Shown here: positions 1-9,942 of the stretch, in pieces
Position numbering within the stretch: position 1 is the stretch's first letter
How the letters are laid out: each line of letters starts with the position of its first letter
Assembly (NCBI RefSeq): GCF_024347415.1
Contig: NZ_AP025479.1
Location: 79,129 to 143,128, forward strand
Length of the DNA: 64,000 nt
Reading direction: 5' to 3'
Source of the DNA: Vibrio crassostreae
GTDB taxonomy: Bacteria; Pseudomonadota; Gammaproteobacteria; Enterobacterales; Vibrionaceae
Program-made: the position numbers and the translations under genes
The notes under the pieces: model-generated
Told to the model about the DNA's origin: nothing
The model's database searches: none
Seen by the model: only the letters and a program-made list of their open reading frames with translations

Positions 1-1042
1 TGTAGCTCATACCTTCACGTGCGAGATCGTGACACACTAAACTTACTTTACTCCCTTCTGGGCGCTTTAAATCTGGTTTAGGGTTGGTTTCAAGTACGTA
101 TAGGTTTCCTTCGTCATCCATACGTAAGTCAACTCTTACCAAGGTTTGTAGGCCCAGTTGTCGATAGATTTTCTGACCGATCTCTGCTAGCTCCGTACGC
201 AGCGTTTGATCGTTAACGGCAACTAAGCGGTCTTGAGTAATTGGCTTAACATCCATAGAAGTAAAGATGGGTTCATCCACTTTTAATACACGTTCTGTAA
301 CTGAAAATGCAAGCGGTAGGTTAGATTGAGTTAATGCGCCTTGCTTGAAAACGTATTCTCCTGCCACTGCAACAACAAACTCTCGTCCAGATAAGTAAGG
401 TTCTATCATGACAATATTGTTAGTCGCGTTACGAACTTTGTTCACTACAGCTTTAAGCTCAGAGCGTTCAAACACCGGGTAAACATGAATCGACGCGCGA
501 CCAGAAACAGGCTTAACGACAAACCCTTGTGGGAAGCCGCGAGCAATACCGTCTAACGCACTTTGGTTGCTTTCACTGTCAAAATCTTCATCTATACCTA
601 TGGTAATAAATGGCGCTGTCGGTAAGCCAGCCGCTTTGATTTCATGTTTAAACAAATGCTTGTTATCAAGAATACCCGCAGTCATCGGTGAGTGACCGAC
701 ATAGGGTACTCCAAGCATTTCAAGCGTTGAAGGAAGGTGACACATAGAATCAAAACCTTGTAACCCACCACTATTAGTAATCACAAGATCGATTTTTTTA
801 CTTTCTAGCTGTTTCGCTAGGTCAATATCTTCAGCCAACACATCAACCGATTCAAAACCAGACTCGCGCAATGCATTCGCAATATCATGCGCCACGGGTT
901 CGTAGGTTTTAGTCGAACGTGGGCTTAAATTTTCAAAAATATAGCTACCGACCTGCGACTTATCGCCGCCGTGGATCACCGCAATATTAACGTTATTGCG
1001 GATCCACTCGAGTTGAGCCAATGAAAATAGTTCGGTATTCAT
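1..1042 (-). CDS. ATP-grasp, D-alanine--D-alanine ligase-like protein (3' end outside window)
   Basis: My translation from the ATG at 1042 runs open to the window edge (347 codons). Near the N-terminus it has AVIHGGDKSQVGSY (a glycine-rich start like Ddl), then VPYVGHSPMTAGILDNKH, typical of the Ddl substrate and ATP region. VVKPVSGRASIHVYPV matches the ATP-grasp lysine loop, and the C-terminal part has RVDLRMDDEGNLYVLETNPKP, the metal-binding Asp/Glu/Asn segment. It is therefore probably an ATP-dependent carboxylate-amine ligase; whether it makes D-Ala-D-Ala or another dipeptide is not visible. It points the same way as the T6SS operon but lies about 200 bp beyond clpV, so co-transcription is unsupported. 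The start follows a weak AGGGAA ribosome site. Confidence 0.8.
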   Translation of the reverse strand, partial: MNTELFSLAQLEWIRNNVNIAVIHGGDKSQVGSYIFENLSPRSTKTYEPVAHDIANALRESGFESVDVLAEDIDLAKQLESKKIDLVITNSGGLQGFDSMCHLPSTLEMLGVPYVGHSPMTAGILDNKHLFKHEIKAAGLPTAPFITIGIDEDFDSESNQSALDGIARGFPQGFVVKPVSGRASIHVYPVFERSELKAVVNKVRNATNNIVMIEPYLSGREFVVAVAGEYVFKQGALTQSNLPLAFSVTERVLKVDEPIFTSMDVKPITQDRLVAVNDQTLRTELAEIGQKIYRQLGLQTLVRVDLRMDDEGNLYVLETNPKPDLKRPEGSKVSLVCHDLAREGMSY

Positions 1043-1135
1043 ATTTAATTCCCTGTAACACTGCTACACCCAAACTCACTGTCTACACAATGGACGGGTA
1101 GCAAATTGGTTTAACTCTATTGTTGTTATAAGCAG

Positions 1136-1153
1136 AAGGCCTCTGCGGGCCTT
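1136..1153. other. Short GC-rich hairpin between clpV and the ATP-grasp gene
   Basis: Perfect 6-bp stem AAGGCC / GGCCTT with a 6-nt loop. A T-rich stretch follows only on the plus strand, while both neighbouring genes lie on the minus strand, so a terminator for them is not well supported. Confidence 0.3.
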
Positions 1154-1238
1154 GCAAGTTGTTTATTTATTTCTGTATTTTAGTGCTCTTATTAAGGGTG
1201 AATTACACTGAGTAAGTTGCCACTTAAAAAAGTTCGAG

Positions 1239-3854
1239 CTATTGAATATCAATAGCAAATTGGGTATCCACCACCGACACACACACCGAATTGACTGGTT
1301 CCGCATTGCTCATCTTCACAATGCAATTATTGGCCAGTTCCGGCATCAATTTACGGTTAATCAACTGTTCAATAGCACGTGCACCAGTCTCTGGAGATTG
1401 GTTAAGCTGAACTAGAAGCTCAATAACTTGTGGCGAGTATTCAAAGCTAGCGCTGTAATGCTCACGAACACGCTTTTCAATACGGCGTAGAGACAATTTC
1501 GCGATCTGTGCCATTTCATTATCATTCAGTGGGAAATAAGGCACGATGGTTGCTCTCCCTAAAAACGCAGGTTTGAAAAACTTCTGCAGCTCAGGAAAGA
1601 TCGTTTGCGTTAATTCAGGAACAGCCGGGCGCTCTTGCGCACAAGCATTAACCACTGCACTGTCTGCCGCGTTTGATGTCATGATGATGATGGTATTGCG
1701 AAAATCGATATTGCGACCTTCGCTATCAGAAATAGATCCTTTATCAAAAATTTGATAGAAGATGTCATGCACGCCTGGGTGAGCTTTTTCCATTTCATCC
1801 AACAGTAAGACTGAGTACGGGTTCTTACGTACAGCCTCAGTTAATACCCCGCCCTTGCCATAACCAACATAGCCAGCAGGAGAACCAAGTAACATGGAGA
1901 CTTTATGCTCTTCTTTGAACTCCGTCATATTGATGGTGGTGACGTTACGTTCACCGCCGTACAGTAGATCCGTAAGTGCCAAAGCGGTTTCAGTTTTGCC
2001 AACGCCACTTGGCCCACACATTAAAAATACCCCCACAGGTTTGCGCGGGTCAGTCAAACCAGCACGAGACATGCGAATGGCTTGAGAGATCTCGGCAATA
2101 GGGGTTGTTTGGCCAATAACTCGTTCACCTATTTTGTCTTCTAGATGCATTAAGCAATCAACTTCTCCACTCAGCATGTTACCAACAGGTACCCCTGTCC
2201 ATAACGCAACCACTTCAGCGATTGTTTGATGACAAACTTGCGGCAATACTAACGGTTGCTCGCCTTGCAGCTCGCGAAGTTTATCCATCTCACTGGCAAG
2301 TTGAGTTTTACTCGCGTGGCTTGAGATGTCTTCACCTGCTACATACAAGGAATCAAGCTCAGTTTGCAGCTCAATAATCAGTTCGACGCTACTCTTTTCT
2401 TGCTCCCAGCGATCGGCAAGATCTTTACGATTCTGTTCCAATTCAAGTAAGGCTTCTTGGGCTTGGCCTAAGCGTTCGTCTTCAATCGACCACAGCGCAG
2501 ACTCGTGTAACAAAGTATCGATCTCGTTTCTGGTGTATTGAATTTTCTCTTCAGTAGCTTCGAGTTGACTTGGGGTCGCGCTTTGGCTTAAACCGATACG
2601 TGAACAAGCGGTATCCAGAAGACTGATCGCCTTATCCGGCAATTGGCGTTCAGGAAGGTAACGAATAGAAAGAGAGACCGCAGCATCGATCGCTTCTTGC
2701 ATTACCTTTACATTATGGTGTTTCTCTAGGCTTTTTTTCACCCCACGCAACATGTGCACCGCATCCGTTTCATTAGGCTCACCCACTGCCACGACTTGGA
2801 AACGACGCGTCAACGCCGCATCAGTTTCAAAATACTGTTTGTATTCGGCCCAAGTTGTTGCTGCGAGAGAGCGGAATTCACCTCGCGCCAGTGCAGGTTT
2901 AAGAATGTTAGCTGCATCATTTTGACCTGCAGCACCGCCAGCACCAATCAAGGTATGAGCTTCATCAATAAACATGATGATTGGTGTTTCAGATTGTTTG
3001 ATTTCATTAATCACATCTTTCAAGCGGTTTTCGAACTCGCCTTTAATGCTTGCACCTGCCTGTAATAAAGATAAGTCTAGGCTACGCAATTCAACATTTT
3101 TTAAAACTGGCGGTACGTTTCCATCGACGATTTGTTGTGCTAGTCCTTCGACAATCGCAGTTTTACCAACGCCAGGATCACCAACAAGGATTGGGCTATT
3201 TTGGCGACGGCGACAAAGGATATCGATCGATTTACGAATTTCATCACCACGGCCTGAAATCGGGTCTAGCTTTCCATCGCGAGCCGATTGAGTTAAATTT
3301 TGCGAGTATTTATCCAGCGCGGGCGTGCCTGCATCGTTGAAAGCTGGCTCCATGTTTTGGGCAAAGTTTGCTGCTTGACTACTGGGTTTTGAAGTAACCT
3401 GCGCTTGTGCTCGTAGCCATTCGGTTGAAAGGGCTTTTAGCCAAACACTTAATGGACCGTTATAAGCGCCTTGATCAAGGCGCTGTTTAAGCACCAGCAA
3501 GATATGGTACTCGTTTACAACAGATTGAGCGTGATTAAGAGAAGCAATCATCCACGCATCTTTAATCACTTCGACCAACTGAGGTGACAGCGAAGGCGAT
3601 GTATCATTGCCACGTGATAAAGTCGATAAACGATCTTTTAATTGCTCAACTAAGCTCTCTTTAGCAATGGACACTTTGTCTATCGCGGCGGACCAACCTT
3701 GAGCCGGCAGCTGAAGCATTTGAATAAACCAGTGTTCAAGCTCAATAGCATAATGCCCTTGGTTTACACAATCACCTGCTGCTTGCTCTAGCGAAGTTTT
3801 CACATTTGGAGCAAGTCGCTTAACTAAACTTTGTAATTCAATATTTATCATCAT
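1239..3854 (-). CDS. clpV: T6SS sheath-recycling AAA+ ATPase ClpV (TssH)
   Basis: At 871 aa this is normal ClpV length. ClpV unfolds contracted TssB/TssC sheath in the cytoplasm so it can be reused. Two AAA+ modules are visible: the first Walker A GDPGVGKT with Walker B IIMFIDEAH, and the second GPSGVGKT with LLLDEMEKAH, separated by a coiled-coil middle domain around residues 430-550. An N-terminal Clp-N-like segment occupies about the first 150 residues. It is the last gene of the leftward operon, 23 bp after tssG. The start is either of the two adjacent Met codons. It carries no frameshift or missing motif and is probably functional, although the window has no membrane-complex genes to pair with it. 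Confidence 0.95.
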   Translation of the reverse strand: MMINIELQSLVKRLAPNVKTSLEQAAGDCVNQGHYAIELEHWFIQMLQLPAQGWSAAIDKVSIAKESLVEQLKDRLSTLSRGNDTSPSLSPQLVEVIKDAWMIASLNHAQSVVNEYHILLVLKQRLDQGAYNGPLSVWLKALSTEWLRAQAQVTSKPSSQAANFAQNMEPAFNDAGTPALDKYSQNLTQSARDGKLDPISGRGDEIRKSIDILCRRRQNSPILVGDPGVGKTAIVEGLAQQIVDGNVPPVLKNVELRSLDLSLLQAGASIKGEFENRLKDVINEIKQSETPIIMFIDEAHTLIGAGGAAGQNDAANILKPALARGEFRSLAATTWAEYKQYFETDAALTRRFQVVAVGEPNETDAVHMLRGVKKSLEKHHNVKVMQEAIDAAVSLSIRYLPERQLPDKAISLLDTACSRIGLSQSATPSQLEATEEKIQYTRNEIDTLLHESALWSIEDERLGQAQEALLELEQNRKDLADRWEQEKSSVELIIELQTELDSLYVAGEDISSHASKTQLASEMDKLRELQGEQPLVLPQVCHQTIAEVVALWTGVPVGNMLSGEVDCLMHLEDKIGERVIGQTTPIAEISQAIRMSRAGLTDPRKPVGVFLMCGPSGVGKTETALALTDLLYGGERNVTTINMTEFKEEHKVSMLLGSPAGYVGYGKGGVLTEAVRKNPYSVLLLDEMEKAHPGVHDIFYQIFDKGSISDSEGRNIDFRNTIIIMTSNAADSAVVNACAQERPAVPELTQTIFPELQKFFKPAFLGRATIVPYFPLNDNEMAQIAKLSLRRIEKRVREHYSASFEYSPQVIELLVQLNQSPETGARAIEQLINRKLMPELANNCIVKMSNAEPVNSVCVSVVDTQFAIDIQ

Positions 3855-3877
3855 CTGTCCTGATTAAGGAATACGCC

Positions 3878-4843
3878 TTAGATAGTAAGTGGCATTTCTA
3901 CGTGTTTTTTATTGTTATCTCGGCTATTCATCCAAGCCGACTGACCAATTTTTACGCCTTGGTTAGGTTTACTCGTCAGCCTAACTCGCGGCAGGTACTG
4001 ACTGTTCACACTCATATACAGGTTGTATTTTATGTTCACGCCCATATAGCTACGTACAAGGTGTTCTATGGCTTTAACCATTTTCGAGTCTTGTCGAATC
4101 TCTAAGTAATGCCTGTAATCTCGGGGGCGAATTTTAATATTCAGTTTCTGGCCTAACATAGGCGTGGTTTTGCCAAGCAAAGTTCCCATACCCAGCTGAG
4201 TGTTTTGGCCTGAGCTGCCCAGTTTGGGTAATGAACATGGTGTTAACGTGTGATATTCAAGTTCACCATGTTCGATGTCGAACTCTGCTTCGAAGTAGTC
4301 TTCCAACAAACTTTTCAACGTGACAGAACACGTCAACTTCAAGCCCAACAGGCCGCTGTATTGAATCAAATTTTTCTTGGGCAGCGCAGAGTTATTCTCA
4401 ATTGCACCTGACAGACTCGCCAGCATCGTGGTCAATGCTTGCTTGTGACGATTCCAAGCGAAAGTCTCCTCCTCCATCTGACTGGCTAAATCGTGTTTTA
4501 AACGAGTTTGGCAATAAAGGCGAAAATAACGATTGTTAAACATGTCAAAAAACTCAACGGCAGACTCATTGCCTAAATCAAATTTTGCAGTAAGCGCTTG
4601 TTGATACATGGCTCGCGGCATACAGCCTTGACTGCCAGATAAACCAGGTAATGATGTTTTCACCACATAGCTATTTGAAGAGTTAGCATACACCTGCGTA
4701 ACTTGGCTTTGATAGTGGGCAGGCAAAGTCTCAACACTAAAACGAACACGAGGTCGTTGACCTAAAGTATCAGCCTTATGTTTAAACTGTTGCCACAAGC
4801 GCTCTAGCTCAGCATCGGGAACTGCGTTAGCCACCATCATCAC
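3878..4843 (-). CDS. tssG: T6SS baseplate subunit TssG
   Basis: 321 aa, close to the usual 320-340 aa of TssG (ImpH/VasB family). TssG forms the wedge of the T6SS baseplate with TssE and TssF. Recognised by the family pattern near residues 60-160, including LPGLSGSQGCMPRAMYQ and FFDMFNNRYFRLYCQ, and by its place directly after tssF, which it overlaps by 4 bp (translational coupling). Three tandem Met codons open the frame, so the exact start is uncertain by two residues. No catalytic residues are expected. Confidence 0.9.
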   Translation of the reverse strand: MMMVANAVPDAELERLWQQFKHKADTLGQRPRVRFSVETLPAHYQSQVTQVYANSSNSYVVKTSLPGLSGSQGCMPRAMYQQALTAKFDLGNESAVEFFDMFNNRYFRLYCQTRLKHDLASQMEEETFAWNRHKQALTTMLASLSGAIENNSALPKKNLIQYSGLLGLKLTCSVTLKSLLEDYFEAEFDIEHGELEYHTLTPCSLPKLGSSGQNTQLGMGTLLGKTTPMLGQKLNIKIRPRDYRHYLEIRQDSKMVKAIEHLVRSYMGVNIKYNLYMSVNSQYLPRVRLTSKPNQGVKIGQSAWMNSRDNNKKHVEMPLTI

Positions 4844-6642
4844 AGTAAACTCTTACACCCAGTGCGACGTGGAAAAGCCATATACACTCCGTCTTGACCT
4901 TCCAGTCGAATATCCACCTGAGTGAAACTATTAAAGCCAGCAAAAAAGGCAAAAAAACGATCCAACAAATGGCTAAACAAGGCGATACCACCGTTTACAT
5001 TGGCGTTATCCAGCGTCACTACAATTTTGGTTCCGTAAGCGAAACACGTGCGTCCAGAAACTCGAATTGGCGCGACCACTTGCTCTTGCTCAATAGACAC
5101 TAAAGATTCAATGTATTGCTGATTCTGCGAACTTTGATTGTGGTTGTATAATTCAAATACATTTTTCAATGTTGATTTAGGGTCTTCCGTACCTAGAATC
5201 GCATGGTAGTTAAAATGTAAATGGCACAGTAACGACCAAACGTTTTTGGCGTTATCTTTTTGGCGCAGCGGCTGAGAAGGTCGACGCAACAGGCTCATTT
5301 CAGCGGGAATCGTCAATGACTCCATGCAACTAATTTGGCTATTGATTGGCAACGAACCAACGTTATGACCGTTGCTCACAGTTGCATTAACAAGCCAAGT
5401 ACGACGTTCACCGCTGGCACTAGTATGGTTAAGATCAGCCACACTCAATGCACTTTCTAGCCCACCATTCTCATGCAGTTTTTGCATCAGTTGCCAACGT
5501 AGGCCCGACTCTGACCCCGTGTACTTTTCGCTATATATTTGCGGAACGATCTCAGGATCAATATCCGTCACATCGTTCACTTCATCAACAGAGAAAAGCT
5601 CAAGGTCATGCCCCTGGCTCGCATCTAACACGATTGGGTACTGCTTTTGCGCAAAATCCACTTCTACAGGTTCGGCAACCATTCGGTTCAAATTAACGAT
5701 AGGCGTTGAAAACAGAGAAAAATGTTCGTGGTTCAAGCTACGCGCTACATCAACACTGAGTTCATCAATATAAATTTGTAACGTAAACGTGTTACCTACG
5801 CCTTTTAACGCATCGCCAAGCTGTACTGTAAATCCGTTAAAACGTTCGGAAAATACAAAAAATTCCGTCAATAGTTTAAAGCCCCCAAAGCTTGCCGCTT
5901 GATATGGCAGAATCGTGTCATCAACGTCAAACCCCATGGGCTGCAACACCTTGTTACCCAGAGTTTGATAACAATCGATTGGTTCTTGGTTAGAGCCTTC
6001 GCGTTCAGTTTTGATGCACACTTGTGAGGTCCCTTGGGCCAACAAGTCAAACAACCTTAATACGTAGCTACTTTCACCTTTTAAGTTTAAGGTCAATTGT
6101 TCCAGCGCGAGCTGGCCAATTTCACCAGCTTCATCTACCGTACTGATTGTCAACTCTATTAAGGCTTTAGCGTGCTCTGCCCCAACAGGTTTAGCTGTTT
6201 CAAATGGCGCAAAAGTCACATCAACTTGATCGATTGTTATCGGGTAAAGCGTAATATCAGTTGTCGTCCGAAATTGTGCTTTATTGCTTTCGTTACCCAC
6301 TTCAAACCCGGTGTGTGCTGGAATTTTATGGGTCGCTGTTGCTTCGTCAGTTACCTCAAGATTCAATACGCTATAAGAAGGTACTGGGCGCAAAAAGTGG
6401 GGGAACAATAGACGAACTAAGCTATCGGTAAATTCTGGAAATGTTTCGTCTAAACGTTTTTGTAAGCGACCATTCATCAAGGCGACACTTTCAATCAAGC
6501 GCGCAACTTGTGGATCATCGACACCATCTTTACTAATGCCTAAAGCACTCGCAGAACTTGGGTGACGTTCCGCAAATTGCGTCGACTCCTCACGAATAAA
6601 GCTCAACTCTTGCTCAAAATATTGCAGTAGTGATTCAGACAA
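4840..6642 (-). CDS. tssF: T6SS baseplate subunit TssF
   Basis: 600 aa, full family length (ImpG/VasA). It begins MSESLLQYFEQELSFIRE, followed by FAERHPSSASALGIS and DPQVARLIESVALMNGRLQ, the conserved N-terminal signature of TssF. The protein is the central baseplate wedge scaffold and binds TssG and TssK. It overlaps tssE upstream by 8 bp and tssG downstream by 4 bp, so the three baseplate genes are tightly coupled. TssK, its usual bridge to the membrane complex, is missing from this window. Confidence 0.93.
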   Translation of the reverse strand: MSESLLQYFEQELSFIREESTQFAERHPSSASALGISKDGVDDPQVARLIESVALMNGRLQKRLDETFPEFTDSLVRLLFPHFLRPVPSYSVLNLEVTDEATATHKIPAHTGFEVGNESNKAQFRTTTDITLYPITIDQVDVTFAPFETAKPVGAEHAKALIELTISTVDEAGEIGQLALEQLTLNLKGESSYVLRLFDLLAQGTSQVCIKTEREGSNQEPIDCYQTLGNKVLQPMGFDVDDTILPYQAASFGGFKLLTEFFVFSERFNGFTVQLGDALKGVGNTFTLQIYIDELSVDVARSLNHEHFSLFSTPIVNLNRMVAEPVEVDFAQKQYPIVLDASQGHDLELFSVDEVNDVTDIDPEIVPQIYSEKYTGSESGLRWQLMQKLHENGGLESALSVADLNHTSASGERRTWLVNATVSNGHNVGSLPINSQISCMESLTIPAEMSLLRRPSQPLRQKDNAKNVWSLLCHLHFNYHAILGTEDPKSTLKNVFELYNHNQSSQNQQYIESLVSIEQEQVVAPIRVSGRTCFAYGTKIVVTLDNANVNGGIALFSHLLDRFFAFFAGFNSFTQVDIRLEGQDGVYMAFPRRTGCKSLL

Positions 6643-7057
6643 GGTTCGACTTCCTTACATCCAGTTTATTGCGGCTAAAATCTAAAAATGAGTCTAAAAC
6701 AATCTCTTCATCACCGAGCTCTGAGTGCATCACCGCAGAGATCCTGAATTGAAGTAGATTACTTTTGCCCGATTCTTCATTGAGCTCTATTTCAACTTCA
6801 GCTAAACGAGGTTCAAATAAACGAATTTGTTCGCTTATATCGTCAACTAATACATCGCTATTCGACTTGCTTTGTGAGCGAGCTGTATTTCCGAGGCCAA
6901 GGTGTGCAATCGTGCCCGTGAGTACCTGCTCTGACTGAACCCTGGCCCAGATAGGTGCACGGCTTGCAATAAGCGAACAAATATTGGTGACAATCGCGTC
7001 ACGGGTTGCATCGATATCGTTCTGCCAAGCTTTCGTGAGCTTTGCCATGATACTCAT
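6635..7057 (-). CDS. tssE: T6SS baseplate subunit TssE (gp25-like)
   Basis: 140 aa, the usual size for TssE, which resembles phage T4 gp25 and nucleates sheath assembly at the baseplate. The segment IRLFEPRLAEVEIELNEE, with the EPRL core, is the hallmark of the gp25 fold and contacts the sheath. It overlaps the upstream TssC-like gene by 4 bp and tssF by 8 bp. Two Met codons (residues 1 and 4) could be the start. The sequence is intact. Confidence 0.92.
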   Translation of the reverse strand: MSIMAKLTKAWQNDIDATRDAIVTNICSLIASRAPIWARVQSEQVLTGTIAHLGLGNTARSQSKSNSDVLVDDISEQIRLFEPRLAEVEIELNEESGKSNLLQFRISAVMHSELGDEEIVLDSFLDFSRNKLDVRKSNLV

Positions 7058-8415
7058 ACCGACTCCCCGACGTCTTGACCTGACACGGAAGTCGTCAGCA
7101 CGATTTGAGCATCCATCATTTCATATTGGTATTGAGGCTGAAGCATAATCTGACACTGATAACGGGTGCTATCACGTGGATCTTCTTCAATCGATACGCT
7201 ACATGCTTTCAATGGAAAACGAGCCATGACAGAATCTTCACCATAATCCACTTCACTAATATAACGCTTCAGCCAGCTTTCTAAGCTTCTACGGCAGTCT
7301 GCAGCACTGTCATAACAGCCCACTTGGTCACGAATTTGAGCCTTAATATAATGACCAAAACGACAAGCCATTAAATTCGTCTGTAACATACCGAGCATTC
7401 TCTCGGTATCATTAGATGCTTTCCAGACTGACTGGTTGCTAAAAAAGCCTTTTTGTTCCGTTAAATACAGGCTACTAAGCGGCACAAAACCTTGATCGGC
7501 CCAAAAGCCATCGTCTTCCGCAAACAAATTCACCTTGCAATGTAATGCTTGATCTGTTTGGACAATTGCTCCATCTAAGCCACTTTCGTTATAAGAACGT
7601 AAGAAGCCAAACCAACTAATACGGTCAAATTCACGAATGACATTTTGAGCCAACAGATAAGCGCTATTGCCCCACAAAGCATTTTCACGTGTATTTGGTT
7701 GCTTATAAATAAACCCGGCTAAACAACCTTGGTACGGATTACGCAACAGAAACTCTGGTAAGACTAAATGCAAAAATCGAGCGGCTGGCTTGCCTCTCAA
7801 CAACTGCCACGAGATAAAGTCACCACTATCTAAAATTCGTTTCGCGCGGGCACAATCATGAAGCTGGCGATTAACATCGTCGCCTAAGAATAATTCATCA
7901 ACGCCTAATACCACCGGACACAACGAACGCTCACCTAGTTCGGCCACTAGCTGCAATGTGTAGAGATCGTCAAAATCATTATCATCAACAAAGTCAAAGT
8001 TCACTCGGTGATCTACGACGACTAAACCAAAAGGCGTACCCCCGGCAGTATCAAGCTCATTGGAATAAAGCTTTTTAAACAACGCAGTATGTTTAATATC
8101 AAATGAACAATTAAGATCGCTCGAGAGCATCTTCCAGCTAAAGTCGAGCAATTTTATTTTTACTCGACGATTTGAGACTGGTAATTGCGTTAAGCTTTTT
8201 AAACCCAACCACGTCGACTCAAGCTGTTTAAAATGTGGGTGCACCATCACTTCATTCAATTGACAGCTTATTGAATCATCTATTCCTGCGATAACTTTCG
8301 TTAACAAAGCTTTGAATTGAACAGTCGCCTCCCCTTGGGATAGTTGTAACAACTCCTGCCAAGGTAAATCAGAAAGTAATTGGGGGATTACTGTTGCTTT
8401 AAGGTGAGAATTCAT
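7054..8415 (-). CDS. Second, divergent TssC/VipB-family sheath-like protein
   Basis: 453 aa protein clearly related to the TssC just upstream. Shared landmarks are HPHFKQLESTWLGLKSLTQ (TssC: SDFQKLEGTWLGLQKLVKN), LYSNELDTAGGTPFGLVVVD (TssC: YQEEFGTAGGQPYGALIGD), and RNPYQG and FGHYIKAQIRDQVG near the C-terminus. It is more diverged than a recent duplicate and also lacks the first 30 or so residues of TssC. It lies between tssC (49 bp spacing) and tssE (4 bp overlap), so it is part of the operon. It may form mixed sheath layers, cap the sheath or act at the baseplate; the sequence does not say which. Confidence 0.85.
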   Translation of the reverse strand: MNSHLKATVIPQLLSDLPWQELLQLSQGEATVQFKALLTKVIAGIDDSISCQLNEVMVHPHFKQLESTWLGLKSLTQLPVSNRRVKIKLLDFSWKMLSSDLNCSFDIKHTALFKKLYSNELDTAGGTPFGLVVVDHRVNFDFVDDNDFDDLYTLQLVAELGERSLCPVVLGVDELFLGDDVNRQLHDCARAKRILDSGDFISWQLLRGKPAARFLHLVLPEFLLRNPYQGCLAGFIYKQPNTRENALWGNSAYLLAQNVIREFDRISWFGFLRSYNESGLDGAIVQTDQALHCKVNLFAEDDGFWADQGFVPLSSLYLTEQKGFFSNQSVWKASNDTERMLGMLQTNLMACRFGHYIKAQIRDQVGCYDSAADCRRSLESWLKRYISEVDYGEDSVMARFPLKACSVSIEEDPRDSTRYQCQIMLQPQYQYEMMDAQIVLTTSVSGQDVGESV

Positions 8416-8463
8416 AGACTGTCCAATTCAAAGCTATCCGGGGACCTTCATCCCCGAATCGGG

Positions 8464-9942
8464 CTAACCCGGAATATTTGCAACCATGCGCAGTGAGGTT
8501 GACAACTCTTCCATTTGTAACCATGGACGTAGGTAAGCAACGGCAGAGTAAGCTCCTGGACGGCCAGCTTGCTCTTCAACAGTTACTTTTGCTTCAACAA
8601 GCGGATGTTTCGCTTTGGCATCATTACCGATTGCATTTGGGTTCACATATTGGTGAATCCAAGTATTCAGCTCGTTTTCAACATCATTTGGATCAAGGTT
8701 TGAACCGATGCGGTCTCGCCCCATCACTTTAAGATATTGAGCAACACGACTACTCGCCATTGTGTATGGCAAACGTGCAGAAATTGCCGCATTGGCTGTC
8801 GCGTCAGGATCAACGTATGTCTTAGGCTTATGAGCCGTTTGTGCGCCCATAAATACCGCGTAGTTAGTATTTTTGTAATGCACAAGCGGTAAGAAACCAA
8901 GATCACTTAGTTCTTTTTCGCGCTCATCAGTCAAGTTAACTTCTGTTGGACACTGCTGAATAAGATCGCCGGCGTTCGTGTAGTGAGTAAAATTAGGTAG
9001 GTTTTGAACTTTACCACCATTTTCGGTACCACGAATCGCTGTACACCAACCGTATTGAGTGTACGATTGAGTCAACAGCAAACCAAAATCGTAAGCTGCA
9101 TTACTCCATACAAAATCAGAATCGTTTTTTACGATCTGCTGACCATTATCACGAGTCTCAAGTTCTTCAAACTCAAACAATTTTACTGGTATCGTTGCTG
9201 CACCGTAAGGCTGACGAGCCATTGTTTTAGGTAGTGTTAACGCAACATAACGTGAATCATCGCTTTCACGGAATGCGTTCCAACTTGCGTATGCAGGAGA
9301 ATCGAAGCCGGCAGCCACGGGTTTACCATCAGCAAAGGTCGCAAAAGAATTGAAGTCAAACATATTTGCGTTTGCTGCTGCAATAAATGGGGCATGCGAT
9401 GCTGAAGCAACTTCACCCATGTAACGCAGTAATGCAACGTCTTCATCGCCATAGCCAAACTCATAGTCGCCGATTAAAGCTCCGTAAGGTTGACCACCTG
9501 CGGTTCCAAATTCTTCTTGGTAGACCATTGTAAAGAAGCGGCTACGATCAATCGCAGGTGCGTCTTCAAACTGTTCTAACAACTCATCTTTAGTGTAATC
9601 AGCCAGTTTGATCTTTAAATCGGGGCCAAGTTCGCTGTTTTTAACCAGCTTCTGTAGGCCAAGCCAAGTCCCTTCCAGCTTTTGGAAGTCACTGTTCTTC
9701 ATGACAGTTGATAGCTGTTTAGAAATCTTGCTATCAATCGCACTAATTGCTTTTTCAATGGTTAACGTCAGGTTGTTATCCCACGTTACCGTACCTTCAA
9801 GTACCTGCGAAGTTAAAATACCAAGCAGCTCTTTGGTTGTATCTACTGGCGTTTGGGCAGTTGCAGTAAGAGCTCGATCTAAAAAGCTAACCGTAGCCGC
9901 ATCAGCACTTGCTTGGTCGAGAGTTTGTTGTTCTGTAGACAT
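8464..9942 (-). CDS. tssC: T6SS contractile sheath large subunit TssC (VipB)
   Basis: 492 aa, normal length for TssC. Together with TssB it forms the contractile sheath whose shortening drives the Hcp tube. Conserved blocks are FQKLEGTWLGLQKLV (about residue 85), FGTAGGQPYGALIGDYEF (about 150), MARQPYGA, and the C-terminal VAYLRPWLQMEELSTSLRMV, which carries the strands that interlock with TssB. Its ATG overlaps the tssB stop codon, as is usual for this pair. It is complete and very likely functional. Confidence 0.96.
   Translation of the reverse strand: MSTEQQTLDQASADAATVSFLDRALTATAQTPVDTTKELLGILTSQVLEGTVTWDNNLTLTIEKAISAIDSKISKQLSTVMKNSDFQKLEGTWLGLQKLVKNSELGPDLKIKLADYTKDELLEQFEDAPAIDRSRFFTMVYQEEFGTAGGQPYGALIGDYEFGYGDEDVALLRYMGEVASASHAPFIAAANANMFDFNSFATFADGKPVAAGFDSPAYASWNAFRESDDSRYVALTLPKTMARQPYGAATIPVKLFEFEELETRDNGQQIVKNDSDFVWSNAAYDFGLLLTQSYTQYGWCTAIRGTENGGKVQNLPNFTHYTNAGDLIQQCPTEVNLTDEREKELSDLGFLPLVHYKNTNYAVFMGAQTAHKPKTYVDPDATANAAISARLPYTMASSRVAQYLKVMGRDRIGSNLDPNDVENELNTWIHQYVNPNAIGNDAKAKHPLVEAKVTVEEQAGRPGAYSAVAYLRPWLQMEELSTSLRMVANIPG

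Noticed and set aside
1546..1755. Plus-strand frame inside clpV, and many similar plus-strand frames in the T6SS operon
   Set aside because: They are opposite-strand shadows of clear T6SS genes and carry no ribosome site or domain.
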